Source: DAOUAT01 sp964551735 (GTDB taxonomy: Bacteria > Chloroflexota > Anaerolineae > CG2-30-64-16). Taken from it: DNA of 64,000 bases. Where the stretch lies: assembly GCA_964551735.1 (NCBI GenBank), contig CAZKEF010000007.1:1-64000 (forward strand). The letters run 5' to 3'. How positions within the stretch are numbered: position 1 is the stretch's first letter; each line of letters opens with the position of its first letter. The position numbers and the translations under genes were made by a program. Below the pieces are notes generated by a model. That model was given only the letters and a program-made list of their open reading frames with translations, was not told the DNA's origin and did not search any database. Of the stretch, positions 8,245-16,502 are shown piece after piece.

Positions 8245-9252
8245 ATGGCCAGGCGTATCTCGAATAAGCGCAGGATCGGCAACAGCCTGGCGCTCATCCT
8301 CGTTTGGGTGGCGCTGCACCTGTTCTGGCGGCCACCCGCGCTGGCAGAAGCGCTCTTCGCGGCGGCGGCGGCCGCAATCATCATCGCGATCCTGGCCCAG
8401 GGCCGGTGGCGATGGCCCGAAGGGCTCGCCTTCGTGTTGGCCGCGGCTGTCCTGATCTGGCTGGCTCAGATCACCATCCTGATCCTGCCGCGCCCGTGGT
8501 CGGCCACTTCTGCCCCGCAGACGGACAGGGACCCGGCGACGCCGGCTGCCGCGCCGGTAGGCCTGTTACCCCTGCCGGCCGCGCGACTGATTGGCGGAAC
8601 CGGCCGTCTGGCTGCCGGCCAGCCCATTGATCTGTATGCCGCCCTCACCAACGCGGCCGGCACCCCCGCGCCGGCGTTGATGAGCTACGCAGAGGTGATC
8701 GAGTTGCGTAGCAAGGAAGGTGTTATCGCCTCGGCCAGCCGCAGCGACGTGGAGGCAGTGCTGGTGAGCGTGCCCCAGGCCGCGCTGCCTACGGTGCAGG
8801 CAATCCTGCTGCAAAAGGACACCTCTTTCGCCTACACCCTCCTGGCGGGTACGGCTACCGCGACGCCGAGCCCAACAGCAACACCGTCACCTTCACCGCC
8901 CCCACTGCCCACCGCGACCGCCGAACCCGGTTATGTCTATTTGGCCCTACCCGCGGCCAAGATCGCGTCCGGCGCAGAGCGCGTCGTGACAGGCACCCAC
9001 AAGCTGGTCATCGTACCGGGCGGCCTCCCCGGAGCGACGCCTGCCCCGGGAGCCCTGCCGCCGGCTCATGAAACGTGCGTCGAGGTGGTCAGCTTCCTGG
9101 ACAAGAACAACACGCGCAAGATGGTCTTTGACAAAGACGACACTGCACAAGTGCTGGTAAGCCTCAGGAACACCGATCTGATCGCAGCGGCGCCCGCCCT
9201 GGCGCGTGTCGAGAGCCTCTGGTTGATACCGCAGACAGACTGCAAGCCTTGA
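8245..9252 (+). CDS. Membrane-anchored protein with SAF/RcpC-like domain
   Basis: A 335-residue protein; ATG 8245 follows GAAGGAGG. The N terminus has three hydrophobic segments (about 15-32, 33-52 and 57-78). A globular region follows (GRLAAGQPIDLYA..., then DVEAVLVSVPQAALPTVQAI), similar in pattern to the SAF/RcpC domain of CpaB-type pilus assembly proteins, in which a beta-strand and helix end near a TLLAG-like strand. A Thr/Pro/Ser linker (residues ~210-232) leads to a second region that may repeat the same theme (VYLALPAAKIASGAERVV). The SAF reading is a pattern impression only. It is third in the operon and 10 bases before the methyltransferase gene. Confidence 0.65.
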   Translation: MARRISNKRRIGNSLALILVWVALHLFWRPPALAEALFAAAAAAIIIAILAQGRWRWPEGLAFVLAAAVLIWLAQITILILPRPWSATSAPQTDRDPATPAAAPVGLLPLPAARLIGGTGRLAAGQPIDLYAALTNAAGTPAPALMSYAEVIELRSKEGVIASASRSDVEAVLVSVPQAALPTVQAILLQKDTSFAYTLLAGTATATPSPTATPSPSPPPLPTATAEPGYVYLALPAAKIASGAERVVTGTHKLVIVPGGLPGATPAPGALPPAHETCVEVVSFLDKNNTRKMVFDKDDTAQVLVSLRNTDLIAAAPALARVESLWLIPQTDCKP

Positions 9253-9262
9253 TGATCTGAAA

Positions 9263-10033
9263 ATGAGCGTCCAACACCACAACGACCACCTCTACGCCAG
9301 CGGCCTGCGCTACGACCTGATGTGGCCGGAGCTGGATGACCTGCCCTTCTGGCTGGCGCAGGCGCGGGAGGCCGGCGGCCCCGTGCTGGAGCTGGCATGC
9401 GGCACGGGCCGGATCGCCATCCCGCTGGCGCAGGCGGGCTTCCGGGTCACGGGCATTGACGTCGCCGAGGGAATGCTGGCGCGGGCGCGGGAGAAGGCTG
9501 CCGAGCAAGGCGTTGACGTGACCTGGGCCCACGGCGACATCCGCGACTTCGACCTGGGCCAGCGCTTCGGGCTGATCATCTTCCCGGCCAACGCCCTGTG
9601 CCACCTGCTGACCCTGGCCGACTTCGAGGCAGTGATGGCGTGCGTAGTTCGCCACCTGGCCGACGACGGCCGCTTCATCCTCAGCGTCTTTGTGCCCGAT
9701 TTCGGCATCCTGATGCGCGACCCCGCGGGCCGCTACCCCTTTGCCGCGTACACCCGGCCGGAGGACGGCGCGGGGGTCCAGGTCTGGCACCGCAACGTTT
9801 ACCGGCCCGAGACGCAGATCAACCACATCACGCTGTTCCTGCTGGCCCCCGATGGCAAGGAGCGGCCGGCCGGCGAGCTCGACATGCGCATGGTCTTCCC
9901 GCAGGAGCTCGACGCGCTGCTGAAGTACAACGGCCTGCAGATAGAGCGCAAATACGGTGACTTCGACGGCGCCCCCTTCGGGCCGGGGTCGGGGCAGCAG
10001 ATCCCGGTATGCACAAAGTCAGCGAGCCTGTAG
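9263..10033 (+). CDS. Class I SAM-dependent methyltransferase
   Basis: A 256-residue protein with a Rossmann methyltransferase core: motif I VLELACGTGRIAIPLAQAG (about residues 45-63), the acidic end of strand 2 GIDVAEGML, and GDIRDFDLG for motif III. These bind S-adenosylmethionine. The C-terminal ~100 residues form the mixed sheet expected for small-molecule methyltransferases of the Methyltransf_25 type. The substrate cannot be told. It begins 10 bases after the previous gene and is probably the last gene of that operon. Confidence 0.85.
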   Translation: MSVQHHNDHLYASGLRYDLMWPELDDLPFWLAQAREAGGPVLELACGTGRIAIPLAQAGFRVTGIDVAEGMLARAREKAAEQGVDVTWAHGDIRDFDLGQRFGLIIFPANALCHLLTLADFEAVMACVVRHLADDGRFILSVFVPDFGILMRDPAGRYPFAAYTRPEDGAGVQVWHRNVYRPETQINHITLFLLAPDGKERPAGELDMRMVFPQELDALLKYNGLQIERKYGDFDGAPFGPGSGQQIPVCTKSASL

Positions 10034-10051
10034 AATCTGAAGGGAATGGAT

Positions 10052-10122
10052 ATCCGCGTACATCCGCGCTCGTCCGCGTCCCGATTCATTGGGGACGCGG
10101 ACGAGCGCGGACAAACGCGGAT
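10052..10122. repeat. 10-base-period inverted array
   Basis: Two 31-base arms (10052-10082 and 10092-10122) are reverse complements with three mismatches. Each arm is itself built of three ~10-base units with the core CCGCG / CGCGGA. Similar 10-base units recur near 10685, 21560, 21717 and 48851. It lies between convergent genes and could also stop transcription. Confidence 0.75.
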
Positions 10123-10150
10123 GGGCGGTCATGTCAGCAAGGTTATTGGT

Positions 10151-10657
10151 TCAGGGCGCGATCTTGTAGCGGTTGCCGGCCCCCGCCGGCAGCGCCTGGC
10201 CCCGGATGAACGCCGCGACCGGACCCACGATCGCCTCCCCACCTGCGTAGGTCACGCCCGGATCATAGATCAGCTCACACCGCTTGCCGCGGCCAAACAC
10301 CACCGTGTAACGCTCGGTGTGGCCACCGTCGGGCGGATCCGCCGGCTCGCTGCGCTTGATGCTGGCGCAATCCACTGCCTCAAGCTGCTTGAACAATGCG
10401 TCCACCCCGCGCGCATCGGCCGCGAACGCCCAACGCCCGGCGTTGACCCGGCTCTCCGCGGCCCGGCCGTTGCGGGCCAGCGTGACCGCCTGCCGCGTGA
10501 TGCTGATCTGCTCGTGCCATTGCAGCTCCGGCAAGATCGTGCCGGCGTCCGAGGTGTAGATGATTTCGGTGACTTCTCTCATAGGGTCCCCCCTGGCGCA
10601 GCCCACCATCCATGCGCAGATGAGCGCGGCGAGCAGGATATCCGGTGCACGCTTCAC
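10151..10657 (-). CDS. Hypothetical lipoprotein
   Basis: A 168-residue protein with an N-terminal signal peptide (MKRAPDILLAALICAWMVGC) whose lipobox MVGC places the mature protein on the outer face of the membrane, lipidated at C20. The mature part has a beta-rich pattern (EVTEIIYTSDAGTILPE; ERYTVVFGRGKRCELIYDP) and two further Cys residues (C114-like in VDCAS and CELIYD). No known family is recognised. The gene stands alone between two repeat regions. Confidence 0.65.
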   Translation of the reverse strand: MKRAPDILLAALICAWMVGCARGDPMREVTEIIYTSDAGTILPELQWHEQISITRQAVTLARNGRAAESRVNAGRWAFAADARGVDALFKQLEAVDCASIKRSEPADPPDGGHTERYTVVFGRGKRCELIYDPGVTYAGGEAIVGPVAAFIRGQALPAGAGNRYKIAP

Positions 10658-10684
10658 ATCGCCTCCCGGCGCTGAGTCGAGAAT

Positions 10685-10806
10685 GGGACGCGGACCAGCG
10701 CGGATGCCCGCTGATAGAATCGGAATCGAGGCTGTGCGACGGCCCGCTTTCGGGTCATCCGGACTGGTCCGTTCACGAGACTAACCGGCTGAAGCCTCGA
10801 CTCCGG
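10685..10806. repeat. Composite repeat: 10-base units plus GAGGCTTCAGCC palindrome
   Basis: 10685-10708 holds two 10-base units with the CGCGGA core. A degenerate palindrome follows: left arm GGAATCGAGGCT (10722-10733) and right arm ACCGGCTGAAGCCTCGACTCC ending at 10805. The right arm belongs to the family seen at 21611, 24599, 27458 and 48911. About 290 bases (10658-10951) hold no gene. Confidence 0.65.
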
Positions 10807-10951
10807 GATAGCAACCCATATTCCACGGCGGGAATTATACACCAGGGGTTGGCTGGCAGGTAATCGCCTCGGAACATTCCACAGAGCGCCATCGTCACAT
10901 CATGTGAAACAACGCACCATGCGGTTCACCGGAAGCAAAGTGGAGGTCGAG

Positions 10952-11764
10952 ATGTCTCACAAAGCCCTGTACGTCATCGTCAGCCTGTCTTTCAGCCTGT
11001 TGCTGGCAGCCTGCGTTCCCACACCGTTGACCCCAACACCAGGAGCCAACATGCCCAACCCGGCCTCGGTCTTCTGCGAAGAGCACGGCGGCAAGGTGGA
11101 TCTGCGCACCGACGCGGCGGGCGGCGTGGCCGGCGTCTGCGTCTTCCCCGACGGCAGCGAGTGCGACGAGTGGGTCTACTTCCGCGGCGAGTGCAGCCCC
11201 GGCCAGGCCGCCCCGACCCCGGACCCGACGGCCCAGGTCGTCCCAATCGAGCCGACCGCGTTCCCCACGCCGCTGCCCATTGACCCGGCGGACTACCAGG
11301 GCTGGTGGACCTACACCCACCCGGCCTACGGCTTCTCGCTGCGTCTGCCGCCCGATTGGATCGTGGGCGAGATCACGACCGGCGACCCGCTCTTGAACGG
11401 CCACCTGCTGACCCTGCGGCCCCAAGACACCGGTCCCGAAGGCTACAGCATCCGCCTGGCCTTCCGCCGCGCGGGCGAGGAGACGCTGCTGTGGCCCACC
11501 GGGGTCGGCGAAGGGGAGTTCGTGGCCCAGGGGGCGCTGGAGGTGGCCGGCGCGCCGGCGCGGCGTATGGCCCTGATCTGCCCGACCGGGCAGGTGAATT
11601 CGCTCTGGTATCAGGGGGAGGATGCGCCCAACATCGTCCGCGGCGACCTGGAGTTCAGCTTCATCTTCGGCTTCACCGGAGCCCACTGCCAGGGTGGGTA
11701 CGGCCTGGAGGGCAAGGTTCAGCGCGTGGGGGAGATGATCATCGCGTCGCTGGAGATGCCGTGA
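10952..11764 (+). CDS. Lipoprotein with DUF333 domain
   Basis: A 270-residue protein. ATG 10952 is chosen because GGAGGT lies 10 bases upstream and a signal peptide starts there (YVIVSLSFSLLLAAC, lipobox LAAC). After a Pro/Thr linker comes a DUF333 domain (NPASVFCEEHGGKVDLR ... GVCVFPDGSECDEWVYFRGEC), the short Cys-rich module once called putative hemolysin. A second TP linker (PTPDPTAQ) leads to a C-terminal domain of ~160 residues (YGFSLRLPPDWIVGEITTGD) resembling PsbP-like or other surface modules that begin 'GFSLRLP..W'. Function on the cell surface is unknown. Confidence 0.75.
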   Translation: MSHKALYVIVSLSFSLLLAACVPTPLTPTPGANMPNPASVFCEEHGGKVDLRTDAAGGVAGVCVFPDGSECDEWVYFRGECSPGQAAPTPDPTAQVVPIEPTAFPTPLPIDPADYQGWWTYTHPAYGFSLRLPPDWIVGEITTGDPLLNGHLLTLRPQDTGPEGYSIRLAFRRAGEETLLWPTGVGEGEFVAQGALEVAGAPARRMALICPTGQVNSLWYQGEDAPNIVRGDLEFSFIFGFTGAHCQGGYGLEGKVQRVGEMIIASLEMP

Positions 11765-11824
11765 CCCGAAGATGGGACGGGGGCGCGCCCCATTCTCATC
11801 TTCACATACCCCAGAATCGTCGGC

Positions 11825-11855
11825 ATGTAGCGCAAAATGGCGTCTTGCGCTACAT
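11825..11855. repeat. Intergenic palindrome
   Basis: Perfect 11-base arms (ATGTAGCGCAA at 11825-11835 and its complement at 11845-11855) with a 9-base loop, 60 bases after the DUF333 gene. No T-run follows, so it is not a clear terminator. The ~230-base gap otherwise carries only the promoter described next. Confidence 0.5.
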
Positions 11856-11893
11856 TGACTTCCAACCGCAATGCCAACGAATTTCGAAATTGG

Positions 11894-11924
11894 TTGATCA
11901 CACCCGGCTGCATTGTGGTACAAT
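11894..11924 (+). promoter_or_regulatory. Probable promoter for the DUF4349 lipoprotein
   Basis: TTGATC at 11894-11899 and TACAAT at 11919-11924 with 19 bases between, 73 bases before the start at 11997. Spacing is slightly long. Confidence 0.45.
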
Positions 11925-11996
11925 AATGTTGGCTACTTCGCGCTCCTGCATCGCTCTGATCGGGTGTTTAGTCGCGTGCCGATGGGAGGTGACGAA

Positions 11997-12944
11997 ATGT
12001 TCCGTTTCCAGAGTGCATTCTACCTCATGGTGCTCCTCATCCTGGTGGCCGCCTGTGGGGCCGCTGCGACCCCCCAGGCCCGTATGGTGGTCCAAACCGT
12101 CGTGGTTGAGAAGGTGGTCGAAAAGGTAGTTGAGGCTCCCGCTGCTGCGCCCGAGCCGAAGAAGGCCCCCGAACCCGGGCAAACGGGCGCCTTAGCGGAG
12201 GCAGGGGGAGCCAGCGACGTCCGCGTTTCGCCCTATCAATCCGGCCGGTTGATCCTCAAGAACGGCGAGATGGACCTGTTGGTGCAGGACACCGACCGCG
12301 CGATCGACCAGATCACGCAGCTCGCCGTGGACGTCGGCGGGTACGTCATCAGCGCGGAGTCGCGGATGCGCGACAACTACAAGCTGGCGACCCTCAAGCT
12401 CGGGGTGCCCTCAGGGCAGTTCGAGGAAGTTCAGCGCCGGGTGCGCGCCCTGGCCGTGCGGGTGTTGAACGAGACCTCCTCCGGCCAGGATGTGAGCGAC
12501 GAGTATGTGGACCTGGAATCACGGCTTGCAAACCTGGAGGCCACGGCGGCGCGGATTCGCGAATTCCTGGCGCAGGCCAAGACGGTGGAAGAGGCGCTGA
12601 AGGTCAACGCTGAGCTGTCCAAGGTCGAGGACGAGATCGAAAAGATCAAGGGCCGGATGAACTACCTGAAGGATCGGGCGGCCTATTCGACCCTGCTCAT
12701 CGGCCTGGAGCCGGAGCGCCCCACCCCAACGCCGACGCCCACGGCAACGCCTACGCCCACGCCCACACCGGTTTCCTGGCGGCCGGGCGAGACCTTCAAG
12801 TCCGCTACCGAGGTTTTAGGCAACGCGGCGCGCGGCCTGATTGACTTACTCATCTGGCTGATCGTGGTCGTGCTGCCCTTCCTGCTCGTGATCGGAGTGA
12901 TCGCTTTGCTGGTTTGGTGGCTGATCCGGCGAAGGAAGAAGTGA
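11997..12944 (+). CDS. DUF4349 lipoprotein
   Basis: A 315-residue protein; ATG 11997 follows GGGAGGTGA. Signal peptide and lipobox are FYLMVLLILVAAC. A short coiled stretch (VVEKVVEKVVEAP) follows, then a DUF4349 domain at ~75-260: GRLILKNGEMDLLVQDTDRA ... GGYVISAES, and a long predicted coiled coil (YVDLESRLANLEATAARI...ELSKVEDEIEKIKGRMNYL). A TPTPTPTATPTPT stalk leads to a C-terminal membrane span (LLIWLIVVVLPFLLVIGVIAL) and a basic tail RRRKK. It should therefore be anchored at both ends, with the coiled-coil region outside. The role of the family is not established. Confidence 0.85.
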   Translation: MFRFQSAFYLMVLLILVAACGAAATPQARMVVQTVVVEKVVEKVVEAPAAAPEPKKAPEPGQTGALAEAGGASDVRVSPYQSGRLILKNGEMDLLVQDTDRAIDQITQLAVDVGGYVISAESRMRDNYKLATLKLGVPSGQFEEVQRRVRALAVRVLNETSSGQDVSDEYVDLESRLANLEATAARIREFLAQAKTVEEALKVNAELSKVEDEIEKIKGRMNYLKDRAAYSTLLIGLEPERPTPTPTPTATPTPTPTPVSWRPGETFKSATEVLGNAARGLIDLLIWLIVVVLPFLLVIGVIALLVWWLIRRRKK

Positions 12945-13013
12945 CCTGCGCCCCCAGCAAGAACGGGAAGCTGTTCGTTGACGAGCGCTTAGGCAGCGGG
13001 GCCGGTTCTGTCG

Positions 13014-13019
13014 TATACT
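13014..13019 (+). promoter_or_regulatory. -10 element, probably leaderless start
   Basis: TATACT lies only 8 bases before the ATG at 13027, so transcription would begin at or next to the start codon. A weak TTAGGC at 12989-12994 could be the -35. No ribosome-binding site is present, which fits a leaderless mRNA. Confidence 0.4.
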
Positions 13020-13026
13020 ATACGGC

Positions 13027-14481
13027 ATGACCAGCGCGATCACAGCCATCATGCCGCTCACCCACATCCCACCTCCAGCCGACCGCCGGCTGGCGCTGCG
13101 CGTGACACCGGACGCGCAACGCGCCATCCGCCAGGGCCACCCGTGGGTCTTCGACCGGGCCATCACATCGCAACGCGAGGAGGGCCGGCCCGGCGACTTG
13201 GCGGTGATCTTCGACGACTACCGGCGCTTCCTGGCTATCGGCCTCTACGACCCAACGTCGCCAATCCGCGTGCGGGTGCTGCAGCACGGCGAGCCGGCGG
13301 CGATTGACCAGGCGTTCTGGCGCGACCGGCTGGCCGCGGCCGCGGCGCTGCGCGCGCCCCTGCCGGAGCGCGCCACCACCGGCTATCGCCTGGTCCACGG
13401 CGAGAACGATTGCCTGCCCGGCCTGGTGGTGGATCGCTACCGCGACACGCTGGTGCTCAAATTGTACACCGTCGCCTGGATCCCGCATTTGGCCGACCTG
13501 ATCGCGGCGCTGGCGGAGGTCTCCCTTTCGAAAGGCACGGCAAGCATCCTGTCCCCAGGGGATGCTTCGCGAAGCGGAGTACGGCGCACCCAACCCATAG
13601 ACGCTCAGGACTCACTACCTGCGCCGTGCGAAGTCGAAGGATGCGCCTCTGGGGATGAGGCCGCTCCGCATCCTTCGACTTCGGGCTACCGCCCTCCGCT
13701 CAGGATGCTCCGCTCCGGGTCCTCCGAACGACTGGTCCTCCGTCTCGGCCGTGAGGTCGCGCGCCAGACCGATCATCTCTACGGCCTGACCGACGGCATG
13801 ACACTGGCCGGGGCGCCGCCGGAGGGGCCGGTGGCTTTCACCGAAAACGGCCTGCGCTTCGAGGCCGATGTGATCCACGGCCAGAAGACCGGCTCCTTCT
13901 TCGATCAGCGCGACAACCGGGCGCGGGTGGAGCGGCTGGCCACGGGCCGCCGCGTCCTGAACGTCTTCGCGTATACCGGCGGCTTCTCGCTTTACGCCGC
14001 GCGGGGCGGTGCGATCGAGATCCTCAGCCTGGACGCCAGCGCGCCCGCCCTGGCCGCGGCCGAGCGCAACTTCGCGCTCAACTGGGACGTGCCGGCCGTG
14101 GCAGCCGCGCGGCATCGCACCCTGGCTGCGGACGCGTTCACCGCGCTGGCTGCGCTGCGCGGCCACGGGGAGCGCTTCGATCTCGTCATCGTGGACCCGC
14201 CCGCGCTGGCGAAGCAGACGGGCGAAATCCCCGCCGCGCTGGCAGCCTACGACCGGCTGGCCCGGTTAGCGTTGGGCATACTGGCCCCGGGGGGCACGCT
14301 GGTCATGGCTTCCTGCTCCAGCCGCATCAACGCGCGGGCGTTTTTCGAGACAATCAACCAGGCCGCAGCGCAAAGCGGCCGGCCGCTGCGAGAAATCGAC
14401 CGCACCGGCCACGCCGTTGACCACCCGGTGCGCTTTCCGGAGGGAGCATATCTGAAGTGCCTGTTCGCGAGCGCGCCGTGA
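13027..14481 (+). CDS. RlmI-like class I rRNA methyltransferase with repeat insertion
   Basis: A 484-residue protein. The N terminus (RRLALRVTPDAQRAIRQGHP) is a PUA-like RNA-binding domain, the middle (GYRLVHGENDCLPGLVVDRY) the EEHEE domain, and the end a SAM methyltransferase: QKTGSFFDQRDNR, VLNVFAYTGGFSLYAA (motif I), FDLVIVDPPALAK (motif IV). This layout is that of RlmI/RlmK-type enzymes that methylate cytosine-5 in 23S rRNA. It is ~85 residues longer than E. coli RlmI (396); residues ~168-234 (nt 13527-13730) are encoded by repeat sequence and look like inserted, disordered filler. If that loop does not disrupt folding the enzyme is likely active. Confidence 0.85.
   Translation: MTSAITAIMPLTHIPPPADRRLALRVTPDAQRAIRQGHPWVFDRAITSQREEGRPGDLAVIFDDYRRFLAIGLYDPTSPIRVRVLQHGEPAAIDQAFWRDRLAAAAALRAPLPERATTGYRLVHGENDCLPGLVVDRYRDTLVLKLYTVAWIPHLADLIAALAEVSLSKGTASILSPGDASRSGVRRTQPIDAQDSLPAPCEVEGCASGDEAAPHPSTSGYRPPLRMLRSGSSERLVLRLGREVARQTDHLYGLTDGMTLAGAPPEGPVAFTENGLRFEADVIHGQKTGSFFDQRDNRARVERLATGRRVLNVFAYTGGFSLYAARGGAIEILSLDASAPALAAAERNFALNWDVPAVAAARHRTLAADAFTALAALRGHGERFDLVIVDPPALAKQTGEIPAALAAYDRLARLALGILAPGGTLVMASCSSRINARAFFETINQAAAQSGRPLREIDRTGHAVDHPVRFPEGAYLKCLFASAP
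13630..13682. repeat. REP-like palindrome inside the RlmI-like gene
   Basis: Perfect 15-base arms GAAGTCGAAGGATGC (13630-13644) and its complement (13668-13682). The surrounding ~200 bases contain further fragments of the same words (GGATGCTTCGCGAAGCGGAG at 13560-13579; CTCAGGATGCTCCGCTCCGG at 13699-13718). The whole block keeps the reading frame. Confidence 0.7.
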
Positions 14482-14486
14482 AAACC

Positions 14487-15410
14487 TCAGAGTGTGGGAA
14501 ATCCATTGGCGCCGATATCGCCCTTCACCAGGTAGGCGGGGTTGCCCGCGCTCTGGCGCACATCGCTTGACAGACGGCTCTGCATAGTGAAGATATAGCG
14601 CCGCATATCGTGGTCCGCGATGCTGCTGCTATCAAACCCGGCCGGCAGGTCCACGTGATCCATCTCGATGCTGCCGTTAGCTTTGACCATGTTCAACAGC
14701 CCTGAATGCACATATTGTGGCGCGAACGGGCCCGTTCCGGCGCGGATAGGCAACTGCGGGCCGAAATCATTCTTGTATACCCAACGGAACGTTTTGGATT
14801 TCAGGATGTCGTTATATTTGTTTGCAAAGTTTAGATCGCCCACACGGGGCGCGCCGAACGTGTAGACGCCATTCACAGTGACCCCGCCAACCTGGTGCAG
14901 GCGAAATGCACACAGGGTCGCCAACGCACCGCCCAGGCTATGCCCCGTCAAAAACACCTTCTGATTCGCGGTGCGGGTCTCGCGCACGCGATTGCGCACG
15001 CTTTGATAGACCGTGCTGAGCGCGTTATAGAATCCCTTGTGCACGCGCAGATCGCCCCAACTGCTCGGCGCCTTATGCATTCCGTGCTGTAGGTTCGTCA
15101 ACCAATCCCGCACCCCCTGCGCACCCTCTGTGCCACGAAACACGACGATAATCAACTTTGAGTTGCTGAGCACCGCGACTTCCGTGTCATAGGGGAAGGC
15201 GTCGGGTGGGGAATCGGTGTAGGTGGCCACTGCAAACGGATCTGTTTCACTAAGCTTAACGAAGAGCCGACGAAAACGCTCCTCAAACACCTCACCAACG
15301 CTGCCTGGTGGTTTGTCGTTGTAAACATAGTGACTCGTGATGGCGAGAAGGTATGCGGCGCTTTTGGAATGCCCAACGTAATCTTGATTGAAGTAGCGAA
15401 ATATGTCCAT
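14487..15410 (-). CDS. Lipase class 3 family protein
   Basis: A 307-residue alpha/beta hydrolase of the Lipase_3 (fungal lipase-like) family. The nucleophile elbow is VFLTGHSLGGALATLCAF (GHSLGG, Ser near residue 168). The oxyanion-loop region is LIIVVFRGTEGAQGVRDWLTN, and a catalytic Asp candidate lies in GVYTFGAPRVGDLNFANKYN, with HVDLPAG late in the protein as a His candidate. No signal peptide is visible (MDIFRYFNQDYVGHSKSAAY), so it is probably cytoplasmic and acts on acylglycerols or phospholipids. G+C is visibly lower than in its neighbours, suggesting acquisition. The gene stands alone, convergent with the preceding gene. Confidence 0.85.
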   Translation of the reverse strand: MDIFRYFNQDYVGHSKSAAYLLAITSHYVYNDKPPGSVGEVFEERFRRLFVKLSETDPFAVATYTDSPPDAFPYDTEVAVLSNSKLIIVVFRGTEGAQGVRDWLTNLQHGMHKAPSSWGDLRVHKGFYNALSTVYQSVRNRVRETRTANQKVFLTGHSLGGALATLCAFRLHQVGGVTVNGVYTFGAPRVGDLNFANKYNDILKSKTFRWVYKNDFGPQLPIRAGTGPFAPQYVHSGLLNMVKANGSIEMDHVDLPAGFDSSSIADHDMRRYIFTMQSRLSSDVRQSAGNPAYLVKGDIGANGFPTL

Positions 15411-15633
15411 GTAGTCTCCTTACGTAGTACCTTATATTAAATCTATTATTGCGATGAGATTGTACTATGCTTGTAAGGAAATCGCAAACACCCAGCCCAG
15501 GTCGCCCGACGACCATTGCTTCATGACTTCACCCTGGAATATCAGGGACATTTATTGACTGACTCGGCGCGCGGCGCGATAATAGTGCCATGGTGCCCAT
15601 GGCAGCAAGCCGACCAGGCATACAGGTGACCAC

Positions 15634-16050
15634 ATGTATACAGATCAGTCCTCCACACAAAACGATGTAGCCTTTGGGCTGGCAGAAATCGGGCAGATCG
15701 CTGTCCCAGTAAGCGATATCGAACGCGCCATCGCCTTCTATCGGGACGTGCTCGGGATGCGCTTTCTCTTTCAGGCGCCGCCAGGCCTCGGCTTCTTCGA
15801 CTGCAATGGCGTGCGGCTGATGCTGGACGCGCCAGCCAAAGCCCAGGCAAACAACCATGGCTCCCTCATCTACTACAAAGTGCCGGACTTGCAAGTGGCC
15901 TACGCCACCTTATCCGCCCGAGGGGTCGTGTTCGAGCAGGCGCCGGAGCGGGTCGCAAGGCTGTCCGATCACGACCTCTGGATGGCTTTCCTGCGCGATT
16001 CGGAAGGCAATCTGCTGGCGCTGATGAGTGAAGTCGCGCGGAAGGGATGA
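15634..16050 (+). CDS. VOC (glyoxalase/bleomycin-resistance) family protein
   Basis: A 138-residue protein, ATG 15634 after AGGTGA. It has the two-repeat VOC fold: IGQIAVPVSDIERAIAFYRDVLGMRFLFQ at the N terminus and YYKVPDLQVAYATLSARGVVFEQAPE then DHDLWMAFLRDSEGNLLALMS at the C terminus. The usual first metal-binding His is replaced by Ala in GQIAVPV, so only E/H residues of the second half (H115-like in DHD, E126 in SEGN) are obvious, and metal binding is uncertain. Substrate unknown. Its TGA overlaps the next ATG by four bases, so the two are coupled. Confidence 0.85.
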   Translation: MYTDQSSTQNDVAFGLAEIGQIAVPVSDIERAIAFYRDVLGMRFLFQAPPGLGFFDCNGVRLMLDAPAKAQANNHGSLIYYKVPDLQVAYATLSARGVVFEQAPERVARLSDHDLWMAFLRDSEGNLLALMSEVARKG

Positions 16051-16436
16051 GGCACGCTATGTTTGAGCAAATCCGCCCCGAATTGGTGCTTGTCGGGATT
16101 ATCTTGCTGATCGTCGTGGGCCGCCGCCTGCTCTTGTTGAAGGGCGAGAAGACGGTGGGCGCGGTGGATGGCCCGGCCGGCTATGGCCTGGCCGGCGGCG
16201 CGATCTGCCCGCGCTGCGGCCAGGCCTTTGCGCGCCACCCGCTCAGCCCCAACCTGATCACCGGCAAGCTCAGCCGGTGCCCGCACTGCGGCAAGTGGAG
16301 CGTCGCGCCCCGCGCTACACCCGCCGAGCTGGCAGCCGCCGAGGCCGCGCAGCGCGCCGCAAAGGAACCCGGCACAGCGGTGCTTTCCGAAGAAGAACGG
16401 CTGCGCCGCCAGATCGAGGCATCGAAATACGAATGA
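16047..16436 (+). CDS. Membrane-anchored zinc-ribbon protein
   Basis: A 129-residue protein translated from ATG 16047 (ATGA overlap) or ATG 16059. An N-terminal span (LVLVGIILLIVVGRRLLLL) is followed by a zinc-ribbon-like pair of CxxC knuckles: CPRCGQAFARH and CPHCGKW, 33 residues apart. The C-terminal half is Ala/Glu-rich and helical (TPAELAAAEAAQRAAKE). The gene may be co-transcribed with the VOC gene. Function unknown; the ribbon could bind protein or nucleic acid at the inner face. Confidence 0.7.
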   Translation: MRHAMFEQIRPELVLVGIILLIVVGRRLLLLKGEKTVGAVDGPAGYGLAGGAICPRCGQAFARHPLSPNLITGKLSRCPHCGKWSVAPRATPAELAAAEAAQRAAKEPGTAVLSEEERLRRQIEASKYE

Positions 16437-16502
16437 ACCAGGACGACCCCGTGGGTACGCGCCCTGCCCGAACGCGGCTTTGTCACACGCTAAGGAGCCA
16501 GT

